A program made the translations under genes and the position numbers. Below are positions 25,501 to 40,500 of a stretch of 64,000 nt of DNA, in pieces (within the stretch, counting starts at the first letter, position 1; the number at the start of each line of letters is the position of its first letter). Where the stretch lies: NCBI GenBank assembly GCA_028023455.1, contig JAQFVV010000287.1, positions 558,001 through 622,000 of the forward strand. The letters are read 5' to 3'. Origin of the DNA: Epiperipatus broadwayi. Taxonomy: Eukaryota > Onychophora > Udeonychophora > Euonychophora > Peripatidae. The notes under the pieces were generated by a model. The model was not told the DNA's origin and searched no databases. It worked only from the letters and a program-made list of their open reading frames with translations.

Positions 25501-28500
25501 ATCCTTTTTGGAAAACATAATGCATTACTTTCATATATTAAACCTGAAACAACAACTCCCTTCCATACAATTCTTGTTATATCATGCTTTATACATAAAA
25601 TAGTATTAGTGTCTTTATTAATCCTTTATCATTTCTCAATCATCAAAATAATATTTTTGCTTACTCACATTTATCCCCCCATTCACTAAATTTCCATGTA
25701 TGCACAATTTTCAAAAATATTTTGATATCTGCTAATTTTTTGCACACAATAATATCTTATCAGCAAAGAAAAAACATGATAAAACTAACTATCACTTACT
25801 CATCAAAGGTATTTTAACATTCCGTCCTAATCATTTTATTGCCAACACTATTTCTTTTATAAGGAGGTCTCTAGATGATTCCATATTTTGTAATTGATAG
25901 AATAGATTATTTTTTATATAATTTCTTAATCGGTTATAATATTCCATTCATTCTCACGGTTAATAGACCTCTTTGCAATCTATTTCTATTCACCCTATCA
26001 TACGCCTTTTCAATATCTATATAAGCCCATATATAAATGTTTGTCTACTTTTTCACTCATTTCTATCAAATTTTGTGAATATAAACAAGCTACCAATGTA
26101 TTCTGATCGAGTTCAAATCCACTCTGCATTTCATATATTGTATTATTTTCTTCTACTCATTTAATTACTTTTCCAACTATTATACAAACAAATTTCATAA
26201 AAATCTCAATGAAATGCTAAGATTTTACTTGGTAAATGTGTATGACAATTTCACAATATACTAATTTAATATGAAAAATTTAAATAAACAGAGTGTTTTT
26301 GATTACAAATATGATAACCAATGCCCACATAGCTCAGAATTCTGATCTATATCAGTACAAGATAATTATATAAAATTATTCATATATATCATCCTTCAAA
26401 AAAAATCATTGGTCCTTGCTAGAAAATTCCCATTTGTTCATTTCACTTTACCAGACTAACAAATGCTGTGAGCCATACAATACTTACATTACATGACATT
26501 ATTTGACATGTAAAAGATTCAAACTATATTTAATAATGTAATCATCTAATATGCATTAATTAATTATAATAAAACCATTTAGCATATTTTTTTCCCAAAA
26601 GAATCTCTGAAATATTCCAAAAACCAGAAACTATTCTCTAATACTTAAATATATATGCTTGCAAAGAACTGTGACATTATATTGATAAGTTATTCCAAAA
26701 AGTATTGCAAATTCATCTTTGGTACAAGCAATCATTAATAAATTCTCCTAACTATTGGATAACTTATTTTGTTTATCAAGTTTTCTGTTTGGCAATTATC
26801 ATCTGAAGATTTTTAAGCATTCTGATAAAGCTGATGAAAGGGATTTCAACCATAACTGATCTTAAACAGAGCAAAACTCTCTATACAGTATTGCCACCTG
26901 TGCTAAACAGAGTAATCAATGGATGCCAGAAGACTTGTGCATAAAATCCCTATCTAATGCCTACTCATCCAATATCCCCAGACTAGTTTCTGGCTTGTGG
27001 CCTTCGTCAGTGAGGAGCTTTGGATCTGAGAGCACTGCATCTAGATCTTAGGATCTAATGCAACCCTCTAGCAACCACCTTTTATCTCTACTTAACTACA
27101 AAACTATGAGAATGAAATTGAAAACACAAAAAATATTTTCAATCTAAGCTCAATAGCTTATATAGTCATATGGGTCTGAACTCAGTTCAGCAACCATACA
27201 TTTTGGTGAAGGCCACAAGCCAGAAACTAGTCTGGGGATATTGGATGAGTAGGCATTAGATAGGGATTTTATGCACAAGCCTTCTGGAATCCATTGATTA
27301 CTCTGTTTAGCACAGGTGGCAATACTGTATGGAGAGTTTTGCTCTGTTTATCAACAATTAATGTGTTAGTATAGGAAATGTGATCATGTGATGCATAACT
27401 GATCCTGTGAACACAATTCATAAGTTAGCCATTATATTACATCTTATTTTTTAGTAAAATAATGAGCTAATAGTTTGGCACTTAAACATAAAATTCACAA
27501 AAAGTACACTAGTATTTTATTCTCAAAAATCATAAACTCACTTGTAAAAAGTATATAGACTCATTATTCTCCATGGTCCACAATAGCAAATTTATAAATT
27601 ATGAAAGATAAATAAAGCACATTTTATTCTCTTGGGTAAACACACCAGTCTTCTTTCATTTAAAATCCTGAAAACACTTCTCAAACAGATTGTTTTGGAA
27701 ATGACGAGAGTTTATACTAAGAGTCTCAAATTAATATCAATATATAAAACATTTTTAACCCAGATATTGTTCATGTTGCCAAGATATCTTTTCTCATTAA
27801 AAGAGAATAGTTTATCATGAGATTGACCACAAACTTTTATTCAAAAACTAAGTAGTAAATCATATATTACAGTATAAATATAAAATGTAATTATAAATAT
27901 AAAGCATAATTTTTTATTATCTTTTGTCATCAATAGAATATCTAATTTAATCCATAAATGCTTTCACTTTTCCTTAAAGAACAAATATTTTGACCATTTG
28001 ATATATATAAGTTATGTAATAATGATGCTGAAATAATAATATACTTAATGTAATGGTTGTGCTTTTTTTTTAACAATTTAAGAAATAGTGATGTGATGTG
28101 ATGCACTGTGACCTCTCCTTATACGGAGTCAGGAATCTCTCAGCAACTATATCCAGAGAAACCTGTTAGCCACTTTACCTTCCCTTTCCATTCCCTACCC
28201 TAAGTTTCCCCATATCCTGCTCCATCCCATTTCCACAACATAATCTTTGTCAACTCCATGGCCTTCATATCTAAATCCCCCTTATCTGCTCCCAAACCCA
28301 GCATAAAAACCAATAACCCACAAACTCTGCATACAGTAGTGTCACCTAGTGCAAGGTATAGTAATCAATGGATGCAAGAAGGCATCCACTGATTACTATG
28401 ACTTGCACTACGTAGCACTACTGTATGGACAATTTGTCATTATTTTAACAGCTTGTGTAAGCATAAGAAATGGATTATGTGATGTTTAGTGGTTTAATTT

Positions 28501-31500
28501 TAAAAATGATTTGATTATTTAAAAAAAAAAGCTAAATATTAAAATCAATTTTTATTTTATATAATAAAAACCAATTTATCATTTTATGTAATAAAAACCA
28601 ATTTATCTGCACAGCTATATACCAGCTTATCTTCCAAATAAGCACATTGCTAACTTGTCAAATTTCTATTTACAATGTTAGAGAATGTATTACTTAGATA
28701 TACATGAAAGAATATACAAATGAGCTATGCCTCCAAGGATTATTTAACACATGAAAACTCCTTTAATTATCCATTTAATTAATAACCTATTAGATAATAA
28801 CCTAATTAGTTTTTTAATTCACATTCTACAATTACACAATCTAAAAAACTTAAAGCTTATGTAATGGTGAAATAATGACTTGCCATCAACTATTAATGTT
28901 CTAAAGAACCTATACAAAAACTTTACAATTCTACTAAAATTTATCATGAATTAGACCAACTGTTTAAACTAATTTAATGTACACTTTTAACATATTTGTA
29001 TTTTACTTATTTTTTTTATGTATTCCTATATAATTTAATTTTATAATTATGCAGTATTCGTTTATATGTTTTAAAAACAAAGCACAAAATTTGTGTCATT
29101 TTATATGTGTAATGCAATGTAGTATTTTACATATACTTACCGAATTCCATTTTTAAAATAAGAACGAAAAATGTGGGATTCCCTTCCTTCAACTTCTCGA
29201 TGTTGGACAGGAGCTCCTCCTAAGTAATCATCTAGTTCAACAGTTTTATAAGCTGCTACACCTGCTTCATCCTACAAAAAAAAAATCATTCAAACATCTA
29301 TCAACATATTAATAGCAACTTCTTTTAAAAATATTAAATTCTTGGGCAAATATTAACCATTTGAAAAGAAAAAAAATAAAATAATAATGGTTTTAAAAAG
29401 AAGTCAACATTTTTCCTGAATGATGGATTTTGCTGAATTCAAGGAAAGACTTGATGGGAGTAGGTTTAGGGTATCCATTTGCCATGCCCATAAACTGGGA
29501 ACACAAATAAATCTAGAACTGCAACAAACCTAGATAATAAGGCAATAAATATGAATGTAGTAATTCTTAACTGGAAGATGAATGTCCCAAATTAATCTAC
29601 ATTGTTCACACAAGCGTCAGTGCACTGATTTTAAAAATTAAATTATATAGTGAATATATTGTAGAGCTATAACATATAATATTTACCATGTGATCACCTT
29701 TTAGGGCATTGCTCTCAGATCCAAGGTCACTCACTGATGAAAGCCATAAATTAGAAACTAGTCTGGATATACTGGATGGATAGACAGTAGATAGGGATTA
29801 AATGCACAAATTTTCAATTGTCTATTGATTACTATAGCTTGCATTAGATGGCACTACTGTGTGGAGAAAGTTGCTACATTCAAAAATACCCTATTACTGG
29901 CATATATTTAAATAAAATATAATGTGGTATATAATAGCCGAAGTTTAAATATGGATAATGAATTCATAAAAGTCACTTAAATACACTCATTCATAATATT
30001 ATAATATATAGTCTTGTAATGTAATTACTACATAATTAATTATGTTATATATATATATATTTAATTTGGTTATGTGTGTAAGTTCTTATCAACTGTGTAA
30101 AAAAAATAACCTGATAACTGAAGGTTTTTGTAAGAATGAATAACATCTTCTTAATGGACATATATATACGAATAATAAATATAACAGTTTATTATTTTTA
30201 TTATCATTATAATAGTTTTTAATTAAGGGACATTTCATTTGTATATGTATATATAATAATTAATAGAACTGGGGAAATAATAAACATTAAATAGAGAGAG
30301 AAACTTTAACCTTTGTTGTTACCAAGAAACTCTCATTTACTACTAGTTGCAATTCCTGAGGCTAAGAAAATTTTGTTTATAAACTTATAATAGCTCTTTT
30401 GATGAGTCTCTATTTAATAGATATTATCTCCTCATTTCTATTAATCATTATAACCAACAATCATAGAAACATTTAATTCAATATACACTGTATATATATT
30501 TCATGTTTATTGTTAAAAGGAAGTTGCATTGACAACAGTTTGAAATTGTTGATTGATATTGGGATTGTCTACATGCTCAATGATATATGCAATAACTTAA
30601 TAATTGTATTTTATAAAGTAAGTAACACTTTCTTAATGGATATACATATTCATTAATGGCAAGGTTTTGTAAACAAAAAAAATGAAATGGGTTATAACTT
30701 CCACATACTCCAAAGTGCTCGCTGACTATATACAGCATCAAATATAATAATTGTTTAAATTTTGTCATTCACAATTTAAAATAAAGCAAATCAAAACTAC
30801 TTAATATAAATAAGATTCCAGCCTACTCTGAGTTGTTGCTAGTAATATTGGGATTTAGCACAGCTGATGAAGGAGATTTCTTTAAATAGAGGTCAGAGAG
30901 CCTTATATTGTCATAATATGCAATTCAAAATTTGATCATTGTATTAAATGTGTAAATATTCATTAAGAATACTCAACTCTTATATTATCATCAATTCTCC
31001 TTAACAAGTTACAATAATGATAGTAATTGAATGGTTGATCACTTGGGAGTTCATAAGTTCAAGCATCCAAAGTGTTAAAGTTGGGGAATGATCCATAGAC
31101 CTTGAGATCCAGAATCTGCCATTTGACCATTGCATCCACACAATCCAGGGCTTTTTTTGAATAAGTTATAAATTCAACCTCAGAGAATAAAAAAAATGTT
31201 ACTCTTCAAGCATTTATTTTTCACTTTATTAAGCAAATAGATACTCCTTTCAGGTAAAAGTAAAACAGTCTTTAAATAATTCACTTTTGGGCAAAAGCCC
31301 CTTGTCATACAGGAACAATGAAGACATTAGTTGCCAGGTAACCAATTGTCCAAAAATGAGGATTGCGCAGTTATCCATCTCTGTTTTATCTTCGAGTTAA
31401 AAAAATAGCTAGTCTTGCATTGGTGGTCGAGAGGTCAGCATGACTGCCTTGCATTTGCAGGCAGTTGCCCGGGTTGTGGGTTCGCGTCCCGGCCGATGTT

Positions 31501-34500
31501 ATGACACTTTAAAAAAAAATAGCTAGATATACTAATAACATTGATTGGTTTACTAGATTGGCTATAAGAGATAAATCTTAAGTTTTTTGGAAATTTTCTT
31601 AACTTTATTGAACCTGGATTATGAAGCATTTTTTCTGAAATAAGATTCACTAAATATAAATTTGGAAGTTGAGAAATGATAAAATATTAACCCATATTCT
31701 ATCCAGATCTTTCTTCAGACAGGAATTCTAAATAATCCAGCATAGTAAAACTCAGTTGCAATATGTAAGATCTATAATTATTTTAATCATCATCATCACT
31801 TTTGACTATTATTGATCCACTGAAAGATGAAGATCTCTCCAAAGTTTAATTCACTTTTGCAGATTCAGAGTCTCTCTTCTCCATATCACTAAACTTTTCT
31901 ATTTCATTCATCCATTTTAATAAAAAATATGTTGTTGTTTTTTTTTTACAATCTATGAGTAACTGAAGTTTAATTGATATAAAAGTAAAATAATTTTTTT
32001 TTAAAAAAAAAAATATTAATGACTTCACAATTTCTTTTCATTTTGATACTTTGAAATCTATTTTTTCTATCGTTACTTTCTTACATTATATATAATGATC
32101 TAATGTCACTCCCATCTTCATCAAATAAAATATTTTAGTAATAAAAGAATATTGATTTAAGCATAATGCTGCAAATGATTTAAAAAGTCATAATTTTAAC
32201 TAATATTATATTTTTAGTTTAAAAAACTAATCGAAAGGAGTTTGTTTCTCGGAAGTCCAAATAAAGTTTGAGCACCGGAAGTAATAATGCTGAGTCGCAA
32301 TCCATGAATCTTTATCTCTAGATTCTCCATTCTCCTATTGCACTAAACTGTAAATGGATTTTTTTTTTTTTTTGGCCTGTACGGTTTAGAACAGCGATGC
32401 GGAACCTGTGAGTCGAGAACCCTGGGGGGGGGGGGTGTGCAAAAAATTGTTGGAGGTCGCGAAATTTTTTAAGAAACCTTCTTAAGTTTTGGACAATACG
32501 TTTGATTTTTTGAAAGAATTTAACTCTTTTAAATAAATAAAAATCACATGAAAATAAATTATTAAACCGCTAAATATCACATGATCACCATTTCTTATGC
32601 TTGCTCATAACTGTTATTAAAACAGGCAAAAACTTTTCATACTGCACTGAGTGGCAATACTGTATGGAGAGTTTTTGCTTGTTTTAATAAGTTATAAGCA
32701 AGCATAAAAAATGATAATCATGTGATGTTTATTGGCTTAAAACCAATACTGCCTAATAGGATAGTGGTGGCTATGGTTATTAAAGAACCAAATACATCCA
32801 AAATGTATAGGTACAGAACTGAGTTCAGACCTATATGACTATATATCTTACGTATTAATAAAATAGATTGAGAGATTGACATTTGATCCAAGTTCTGATA
32901 CATAAAGCTAAAGCATACTTTTGAAAAGAAGTGCACCATATTTCCAAACAAATCATTTGAACTTTTTTATAAATGGGCGAATGGCTGATAGTAACTGAAT
33001 ACTCCCGCACCGCTAGTGGTCAAAGTAGTGAGATAATTCCGCTCACCCAGCCCATCTAGCACAAGAAAGACTATCCAACCTAACATTGCTTTCCATACAA
33101 AATAAATTATGTGAAGACTTAAATTTAAGTGAGGTAATAGATAAATTTGCTGAAATTAAAGCAAGGCAAATAGTTATATTAATTTTGTTTTTCTTTTATA
33201 TTAATATTGTGTTATAAGTTAAGTATTATTGTTTAGATAAGAATAAATATTGTATATATTCCTTTCTTGTATTAAAAATTAAAGATTTTATTTATTTATT
33301 CACTTTTTTTTTTATTTACTGGGGATGGCCCTTCATATTTTTTGCCTGGAACTTCAAAATCCAAAGAGCAGTGCTGCTACTATCATTTTATTATAAATAT
33401 TTTGACTCACTCATACTTGTAATTTAGACATGCTAAAAACAAAGAATGGGTCATGTCAAATTTTCATCTAAGAAAGGGGTTGCAAGTGTAAAAATGATAA
33501 ACAAAGAATGGGTTACATCAAATTTTCATCCGAGGAAAGTGCACAACACTTATTTAGAATGTGGTAGAGTTATGATCTCTGGAGCTCAAAGTCCATGGAT
33601 TGCAGTTTAATCACTTTTGATGCTTGAACATCTTATGAACTCTTAAATCATCAGATGACTATCATTTCTTTTCCTTGCACAGACTATTAAAATAGTAGCA
33701 ACTTTCTCCATACAATAGTGCCATCTAAAGCAAGATGTAGTAATCAATAGATGCCAGAGGCTTGAGCATTTAAATCTCTATCTAATGTCTATTCATCCAA
33801 TATCCCCAGGCTAATTTTCAGCTTATGGTTGGCTTCTCACAGAAGGCAGCCATAAACCAGAAACTAGTCTAATGATATTGGATGAATAGGCATTAGATAG
33901 GGATTTAAATGCACAAACCTTCCGGCATTTATTGATTGCTATAACTTGCACTAAATGATGCTATTATATGGAGAGGTTTGCTCTTATCTTATGAACCCCT
34001 GAACAATAAACCATTCGATTATATAGTTGTTGTTTTTTTGCTAGCTTTTTCATATTATTCTTTTATAATAATTAGATTACAGTCCTGAGTATTTTGGTTT
34101 AGTGGCTCATAAAAACACATTTGAGGCATTGAGATTGGAAAGCAGGAACAGTAAAGATGTTAAGATAATTGATTAACGGATAGCTCTATAAAAAATAAAA
34201 AAACAATAGGTACTGAAAAATAAAATTACTATTAATATTTTCAAATTTATAGGAAATATAGTAGATGTGTTTAGTTTAATGTATTTGCTTGGGAAGTTAT
34301 AAGACATTCAAGCACTGGAAATGATTGGCTTATTGTGACATTCTAGCACTATATTAAACTGCCCAGAGCTTATTTCAAGTGGCCAAATGTAAAGTGATAA
34401 TGATATCACAAGGACTCTACATCTAATGTTATATGCTGAAAGATTTTTTGACAAATATTTTTGACTGTAATTACATCTTATAGTTTGCATATATAATACA

Positions 34501-37500
34501 ATATAAAACATTGGGAATATTTGATCAGAAATAATAGTACTATACTTCAAAGATTCAATGATATAGTACGCATCATCTTCTTCCTCCACATGATAAATTT
34601 TTACCAAGGATTGCAAAGCAGAACTCTTATATAACAACTAACTTCTGACTTATTGAAATATAAATTTCATATTACTTTAATTTCTGACTTATGATTTCTA
34701 ACTGTGAACTGACACACAGTTCAAAAAGATATGCCCTATTATGAATAGCAAGCTCACAATTCTGGAAAAACTGCAGCCTTTTCATCAAAAAGAGTATAAG
34801 GATTGGGTGCATGAATGGATGAAGGGAACACCTATCCAACATAATAATGTGAAGATGTTGATATGAAACAATACCCAAATGGTGTGTGTGTGTGTGTGCT
34901 AAGTTTTAATTCTTGAGATGTCATTCTTCCAATGCATTAAACTACAAATTAACACAGTAATAGGTTATAGAGCTTTCAAGAGACAAAGTCTCAGCTAAGT
35001 AAAAGAGCTCAACATTAAATGTTCTCCTATGAAGATAAGTATGTGATTGTTTTTTAGTAATCACATTGGACACACTTTTCACAGAGGGATTTTCCACAAA
35101 GGTCACTTCTTTAAAAAAAATAATCTAAGCTAAGGCATAATCAAGAAGTTAGGTATCATGACTATTAATAAATAAATGAATGGCTGTATAAAGAGTTCAT
35201 AAGAAGTTTGGGCGATTGAAGAAGATCACATTTCGAATACTGATACTTTACCAACTACACTAAACATACAAGGCATGATCATCAATAAGAACTTATAAAT
35301 AGTTGGCAAGCATAACAAACTTTTTTGATTATATTGGAAGTTTAACATAGAGTATCAGATTGTTTGAATAAGTATGTTAACTGCCGAATAATATGTAACA
35401 GATTACTCTTACCAGCAAGGAGTGAAATAAAAACACTTTTATATCTCTTCACTTATTTTAATTATTTTATATGTACATGCAAAAAAATTATTGGACCATT
35501 TCATTTTCAAAGAAAAGGCAATATTGCAGCCCAGTTGATTGATATAGTGACCCATCTGATTGCCCTGTCTTGGTTCAGGCAGTAATAAAATGATGGTCTC
35601 ATAGATGGTTCCAGGATTGATTCTTCTATGAATTATGATCGCTGCAGCCATAATGTTCCGTCTTTAGAAATTTGTTTCATATCTGCTTTTGAAACACATT
35701 TAGTTTCTCCGATCACATATTTAAGATAGGATGTCTTCTTTCTAAAATTTTGCCTTCCAAATTATTTTGTAAAACCTATCACAACTTAAAATATAAACTA
35801 AAAGCTTAATCTTTCTCATTTTTATCATATTCAGTATTTCTCTTATTTCAAGTTCTGTTAATATTTGGTCGTTAGTCTTTTTATTCCATTTAATTCATTC
35901 TAGTTAATCTTTAAAGCCACATTTCCATTCCTTCCAAACTTTTTCTTTCTTGTTTTTCAAAGGACCATGTCTCACAACCATAAGTCAGTATAATAATAGT
36001 GAATAAAAAAAATGTAAACCAAAAAAAAAAATTAGCTCAGATTAACTGAATGACTGTTAATTGCTCAATCTGCCACTAGGGTATTCAATGTCATATGATC
36101 CGCCCAATAAGATAGATCTTAGTTAATATTTTCATTATTTGTAAATAATAATTCAGATTGTATGTAGCTGAACAGAAAATAACTGAAGCTCCCAGTGAGT
36201 TATATAATGTAAATAATGTGTAATTTGTTTACTGCAAATATTGCAAACTAATAATAATAATCAAATAAAAAATAGCCATAGATCATATGACCCCATTCTC
36301 TTAAGCTTGTAAGATATAAACAATGAGCATTGCCAATTGTTCAATAAGCTTTGTGATAAATGCTTAGCCAGAGAAAGCATTAAAAATATTTCAGGAACCC
36401 TCCCCCCAACCTCATGCTTTGGCACTCCTCGGAGAGGCACTAGGATAGTTTCAGACATCTTTTGTGGTATATTAGGTAGCTTATTTGATTGCCAGTCTGC
36501 AATTTGTGTTCAAGTCAGTATTTAAACATTTTTCAGATATCCAACGTTAGTTAATAAATTAATATCAAACTATTCTTAATTGGAGGATAAAGACTTTAGA
36601 ATAATCAGAATTGATATTACATTCATATCCTGGGCTGATTTTCAATGGATGCAGTTTCACCAATAGTAGTAGAAATGTCATTCTAAGGGACATGAGCTAA
36701 TTGTTTATCATTCTCTTTAAATGTAGAATTAGCTACAATGAAGGATTTACATCAAAACAATGTACAGTATTTCATATATCTTTTATATACATTATTCAAT
36801 AATATAATTTTTTAATGACCTTTAAATTTTAGATATATAGTAAATACAATCAATTCATATCCTTATGTAAAAAGAAAAAATTGATTTCAAAGTAATATCT
36901 AAAGAATGTCTTACTTTTAACAATTTGTAACAATTTATTGATTCACAAAAAAATAATAATATATACGGTCTAAAGTTTATACATAAAAATTAAGTCGGTA
37001 AAAAAAAAAATGAAAGAAAACTATCTTTATATTTGAAAGTAGATATTTTGGATTTTTTTTCCAATAATAAAAATGCAAAACCTCACTTAAAAAGAGATAA
37101 AAGGGGGGTTAATAAATAATTAAATGTCATCGCTACAAAGTAATACATGTAAATTCTTTCGTATATGAGCAAATGATAATTTATTGTTATTTAAAAATAG
37201 TTATTTTTCTAAAAATAAACGTAGTTATCAAAAATGTTTATTTAATCCAAACATTTAGAGTATTTTATAATTAAGTAAACAGTGATATCAGCAGGAAAAC
37301 GTATTTAAATTAGAGGCTTTGTTAATATTTGATATTAAAAATATTTATTAGTGGTTATATTATCATGAGTGGTATTTATTTATGAATATCTTTAATATGA
37401 ATATAAGGTACTATGGTATTAGATCTGCTGTGAAATATCACAAACGTATTGGATTAGGGTTAGGGGGATTATGTTTGGAGTTAGGGTTGTGGTAGAGTTT

Positions 37501-40500
37501 CATCACAGCATACTGAATATAATTATCTGGCACAATGCCATACGCAGAAAAAGAAAACAAAACACGCTTTATAATTAGATGACTGATGATTGCTGGTTTA
37601 GCATGAAATACGGATATTGGTGATTATTTATCTTTTCAACATGTGTATGATCAGGTGGGTCAGCAATATGAGATGGCATGGAGAGTAGGGTTGCGTGAAA
37701 GTCTGAGCTCGAATCTCTTATATTACATTATATATGTGCAGGTATGTGTAAGCCTGTACAGTGTATTAATTTACATATTTAAAAACATAGTGCGTTAAAG
37801 GTCTGCCCATCCCTCACATATGTATGTAAATATATTATTCTCCAGTACAACATGAGGGGTCAGAATGATTAAATGGTCAGCATGGGTAGAATGATAACCT
37901 TGGCACTAACATGGGCTTTGAATGTTCCATCATCAGATTTTCAATGAAATGGATGGCTGAAGAGTTGTGGGTTGGAGTAGTTTGAAGCCTTTCCATTAAA
38001 GTATGAAGATTGTCTATCTTAATATAAAGCTGAGCACTGACTGCATATATGTGTGAGGATAGTAATCTGGACCAACTGATGATTGCTGGTTTAGCATCAA
38101 ATACGTATATTGGTGATTATTTATCTTTTGAACATGTCTATGATCAGGTGGGTCAACAATATAAGATGGCATAGAGAGTTGAGGGTTGTGTGAAAGTCTG
38201 AGTTTGAATCCCTTATATTACATTATATATGTGCAGGTGTGTGCGCAAGCCTGCACAGTGTATTAATTGAACTCTGATTGTAAAATATGCATATAACTAT
38301 CTATCTTATTAATAGGTAGGGGATGATTTATGCAACTGTACAGAGGCAGGCACAGAACTAAACATTTTAAATAGATCCTCAGATGAGTTCCAATAGACTG
38401 AATGAAACTATTGAATGCCCAACCTTGTCCAGGATATTCGAAAGTCATATAAGCTCCTGAATAATTATCAATATAATCATTTTATTTTACTCATTAGCGT
38501 AACCTAGTCAATTGAATAAAATATGGCTAATTTTATAAACAATTATCCTTTACTAGATTATTTACTGCGTATTTGTTCATGGATAATCAAATAATATATT
38601 AAAATATAAAATTAGAATTCATAACTACATAAACGGATTGCAAAATAATACTTGAATTGTCAATTGTTAGTAAGCATAATGCATGAGAACCAGAATAATA
38701 GACTGATCACTTCAGCTTAATTGATCAAAGTGCGGTTTTTCTTCTTTCCTCAACGGAAGAGTGATTAAAAAACACTAGGGTCTATCATTCTATACCTGCA
38801 CTAATCTATACAGAGCAAAATAATTGTGATGAGTTTTTTTAAGAGATCATATAATGTTGAAACATTAAAATAATAGGGAGAACTAGGATTTTTTTAGGAT
38901 AGTCCTTTGTTGTAAGGTACAGGGTGCTGATTCTTTAACTCCAGTATACTATGTCAATACAAAGGTATTCTAAATTTGGTGACATGTCTACATGAAAATA
39001 CTATATAGAAAATCACACAAATTAAAATTATTTTAGAAATAATTTTTTAATATAATTATAGATGAGCAAATCCATGATTGTTTTAGAATCAGAAGCTGAA
39101 GATTGATCTTATTGGTGGAAATTTAACAAAAAAAAAAAAAATTCCATTGCTTTGATACTCAAACATCACCTGACTTCTTGAACAATTGATCATAGGTTTA
39201 TAATAAGTGAGTGATGTTTGTAACACAAAATTCTTTTTAGCTCCAGAAGATTTTTTTTAAAATTTCTTCTTACTAAAGCAAATATCTTCTGGAAATGTTA
39301 ATTTCAGTTAATGAACATTTTCAGCATGCTTTTTGATCTTTTATTAATAAAAAGAAAAGAAAGTTACCTTTTGAAATTTTTAATTTAGCAAATAACCATT
39401 AATTTATTACATTAAGTTCACTTCTATATTAAAGTCCACAGTGCAGGGAATGAATTGCACAGGCTATCTGAATGACATAGTATCAACGGGCAACATAATC
39501 AGGTGACTTTATGATCGTGGCTTGAATACATGATGTCTACTGGCAACAAGGTCATGAGATACTGCTTTGAATATACAAATACATAATAATATTGCATTAT
39601 TGAAATTATCTTAAAATTAAAAATCTGCTTTAGAAAAAGTAATTTACTCTATAACTCTATTCCAGAGCTATCTATTATAAACTTTAGAAATTGTTGAATA
39701 ATAGATGACAGTGTTAAGCAAATTCCCAGAATAATGAAGTTAAAATATTGGAATTCATTACAATGGGCTCTTTCCAATAGCAACATTACATTATTGTTAG
39801 TGACCACTATGAAACTAACTATAAACCTAAAAAAGGTATCCATCTTATATATGAAATCTATTGTTATAGAACTATTGTGCCATCTAATCACTGTGCAAGC
39901 ATTGTAGATTGTCATATTGTTGTTGTATATTATATATAAATAAATATAGCCCTACTACTTTATTTTAATAATGGGAAAATCTTCAAGGCATGTGATATCT
40001 TTCATTCATTATTTCTTTATAGTCATCAATAGTAAAAATGATTAGTTATAAATCATTCACTAACTGGAATGAATCTGTTTATTAAAATAAAATCATTTGC
40101 AATCACAGAATTCAGAAAAATAGCAAGTCTAAGAGAGAAATGATACTGCACTAAAATTCCTCTTCTAATTGACGCTTCAAATGCCATATGCATCTTCTCT
40201 TGAAAACTAAACAAGAGGAAAATATAATGGCAAAATCTACTTGAAAAACTCCATAATATATAATTTTTTAGGTATCAACAATTCTCAAGAGATAATTGAA
40301 CTTATTGACTACTAGTTAGCTTTAACAATCAGTGATGTGTTATATATTTAATCATATAATTGCAACATTCACAGTATGCTATGTGGGCCTTAAATAACTC
40401 ATCTAGTCTTTTTGTGTCCATCTAATAGTTAATGCATTTGCCTGCTGTGCCCAATATCAGTATTCAAATCCAAATCATAAATTATCTTAAGTCACAGGGA

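Larger units (their letters stand above)
32385..33380 (+). mobile_element. hAT-type DNA transposon remnant with nested MITE
   Basis: The left end near 32392 reads CAGCGATGCGGAACCTGTGAG, like the CAG(T/C)GNTNC..AACCTGTG..GTCG ends of hAT elements, and is followed by a 12-G run. The right end near 33371 reads GCAGTGCTG, roughly inverted to it. A transposase tail lies inside (33053-33175). A foldback MITE (32564-32739) has inserted within it. No 8-base target duplication could be confirmed, so the limits are approximate. Confidence 0.5.

Noticed and set aside
25270-25689. 139-codon plus-strand ORF
   Set aside because: It is antisense to a decayed reverse transcriptase readable on the minus strand, so a shadow frame.
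36261-36525. Overlapping ORFs on both strands
   Set aside because: Both fall on a partial family F repeat that has copies elsewhere.
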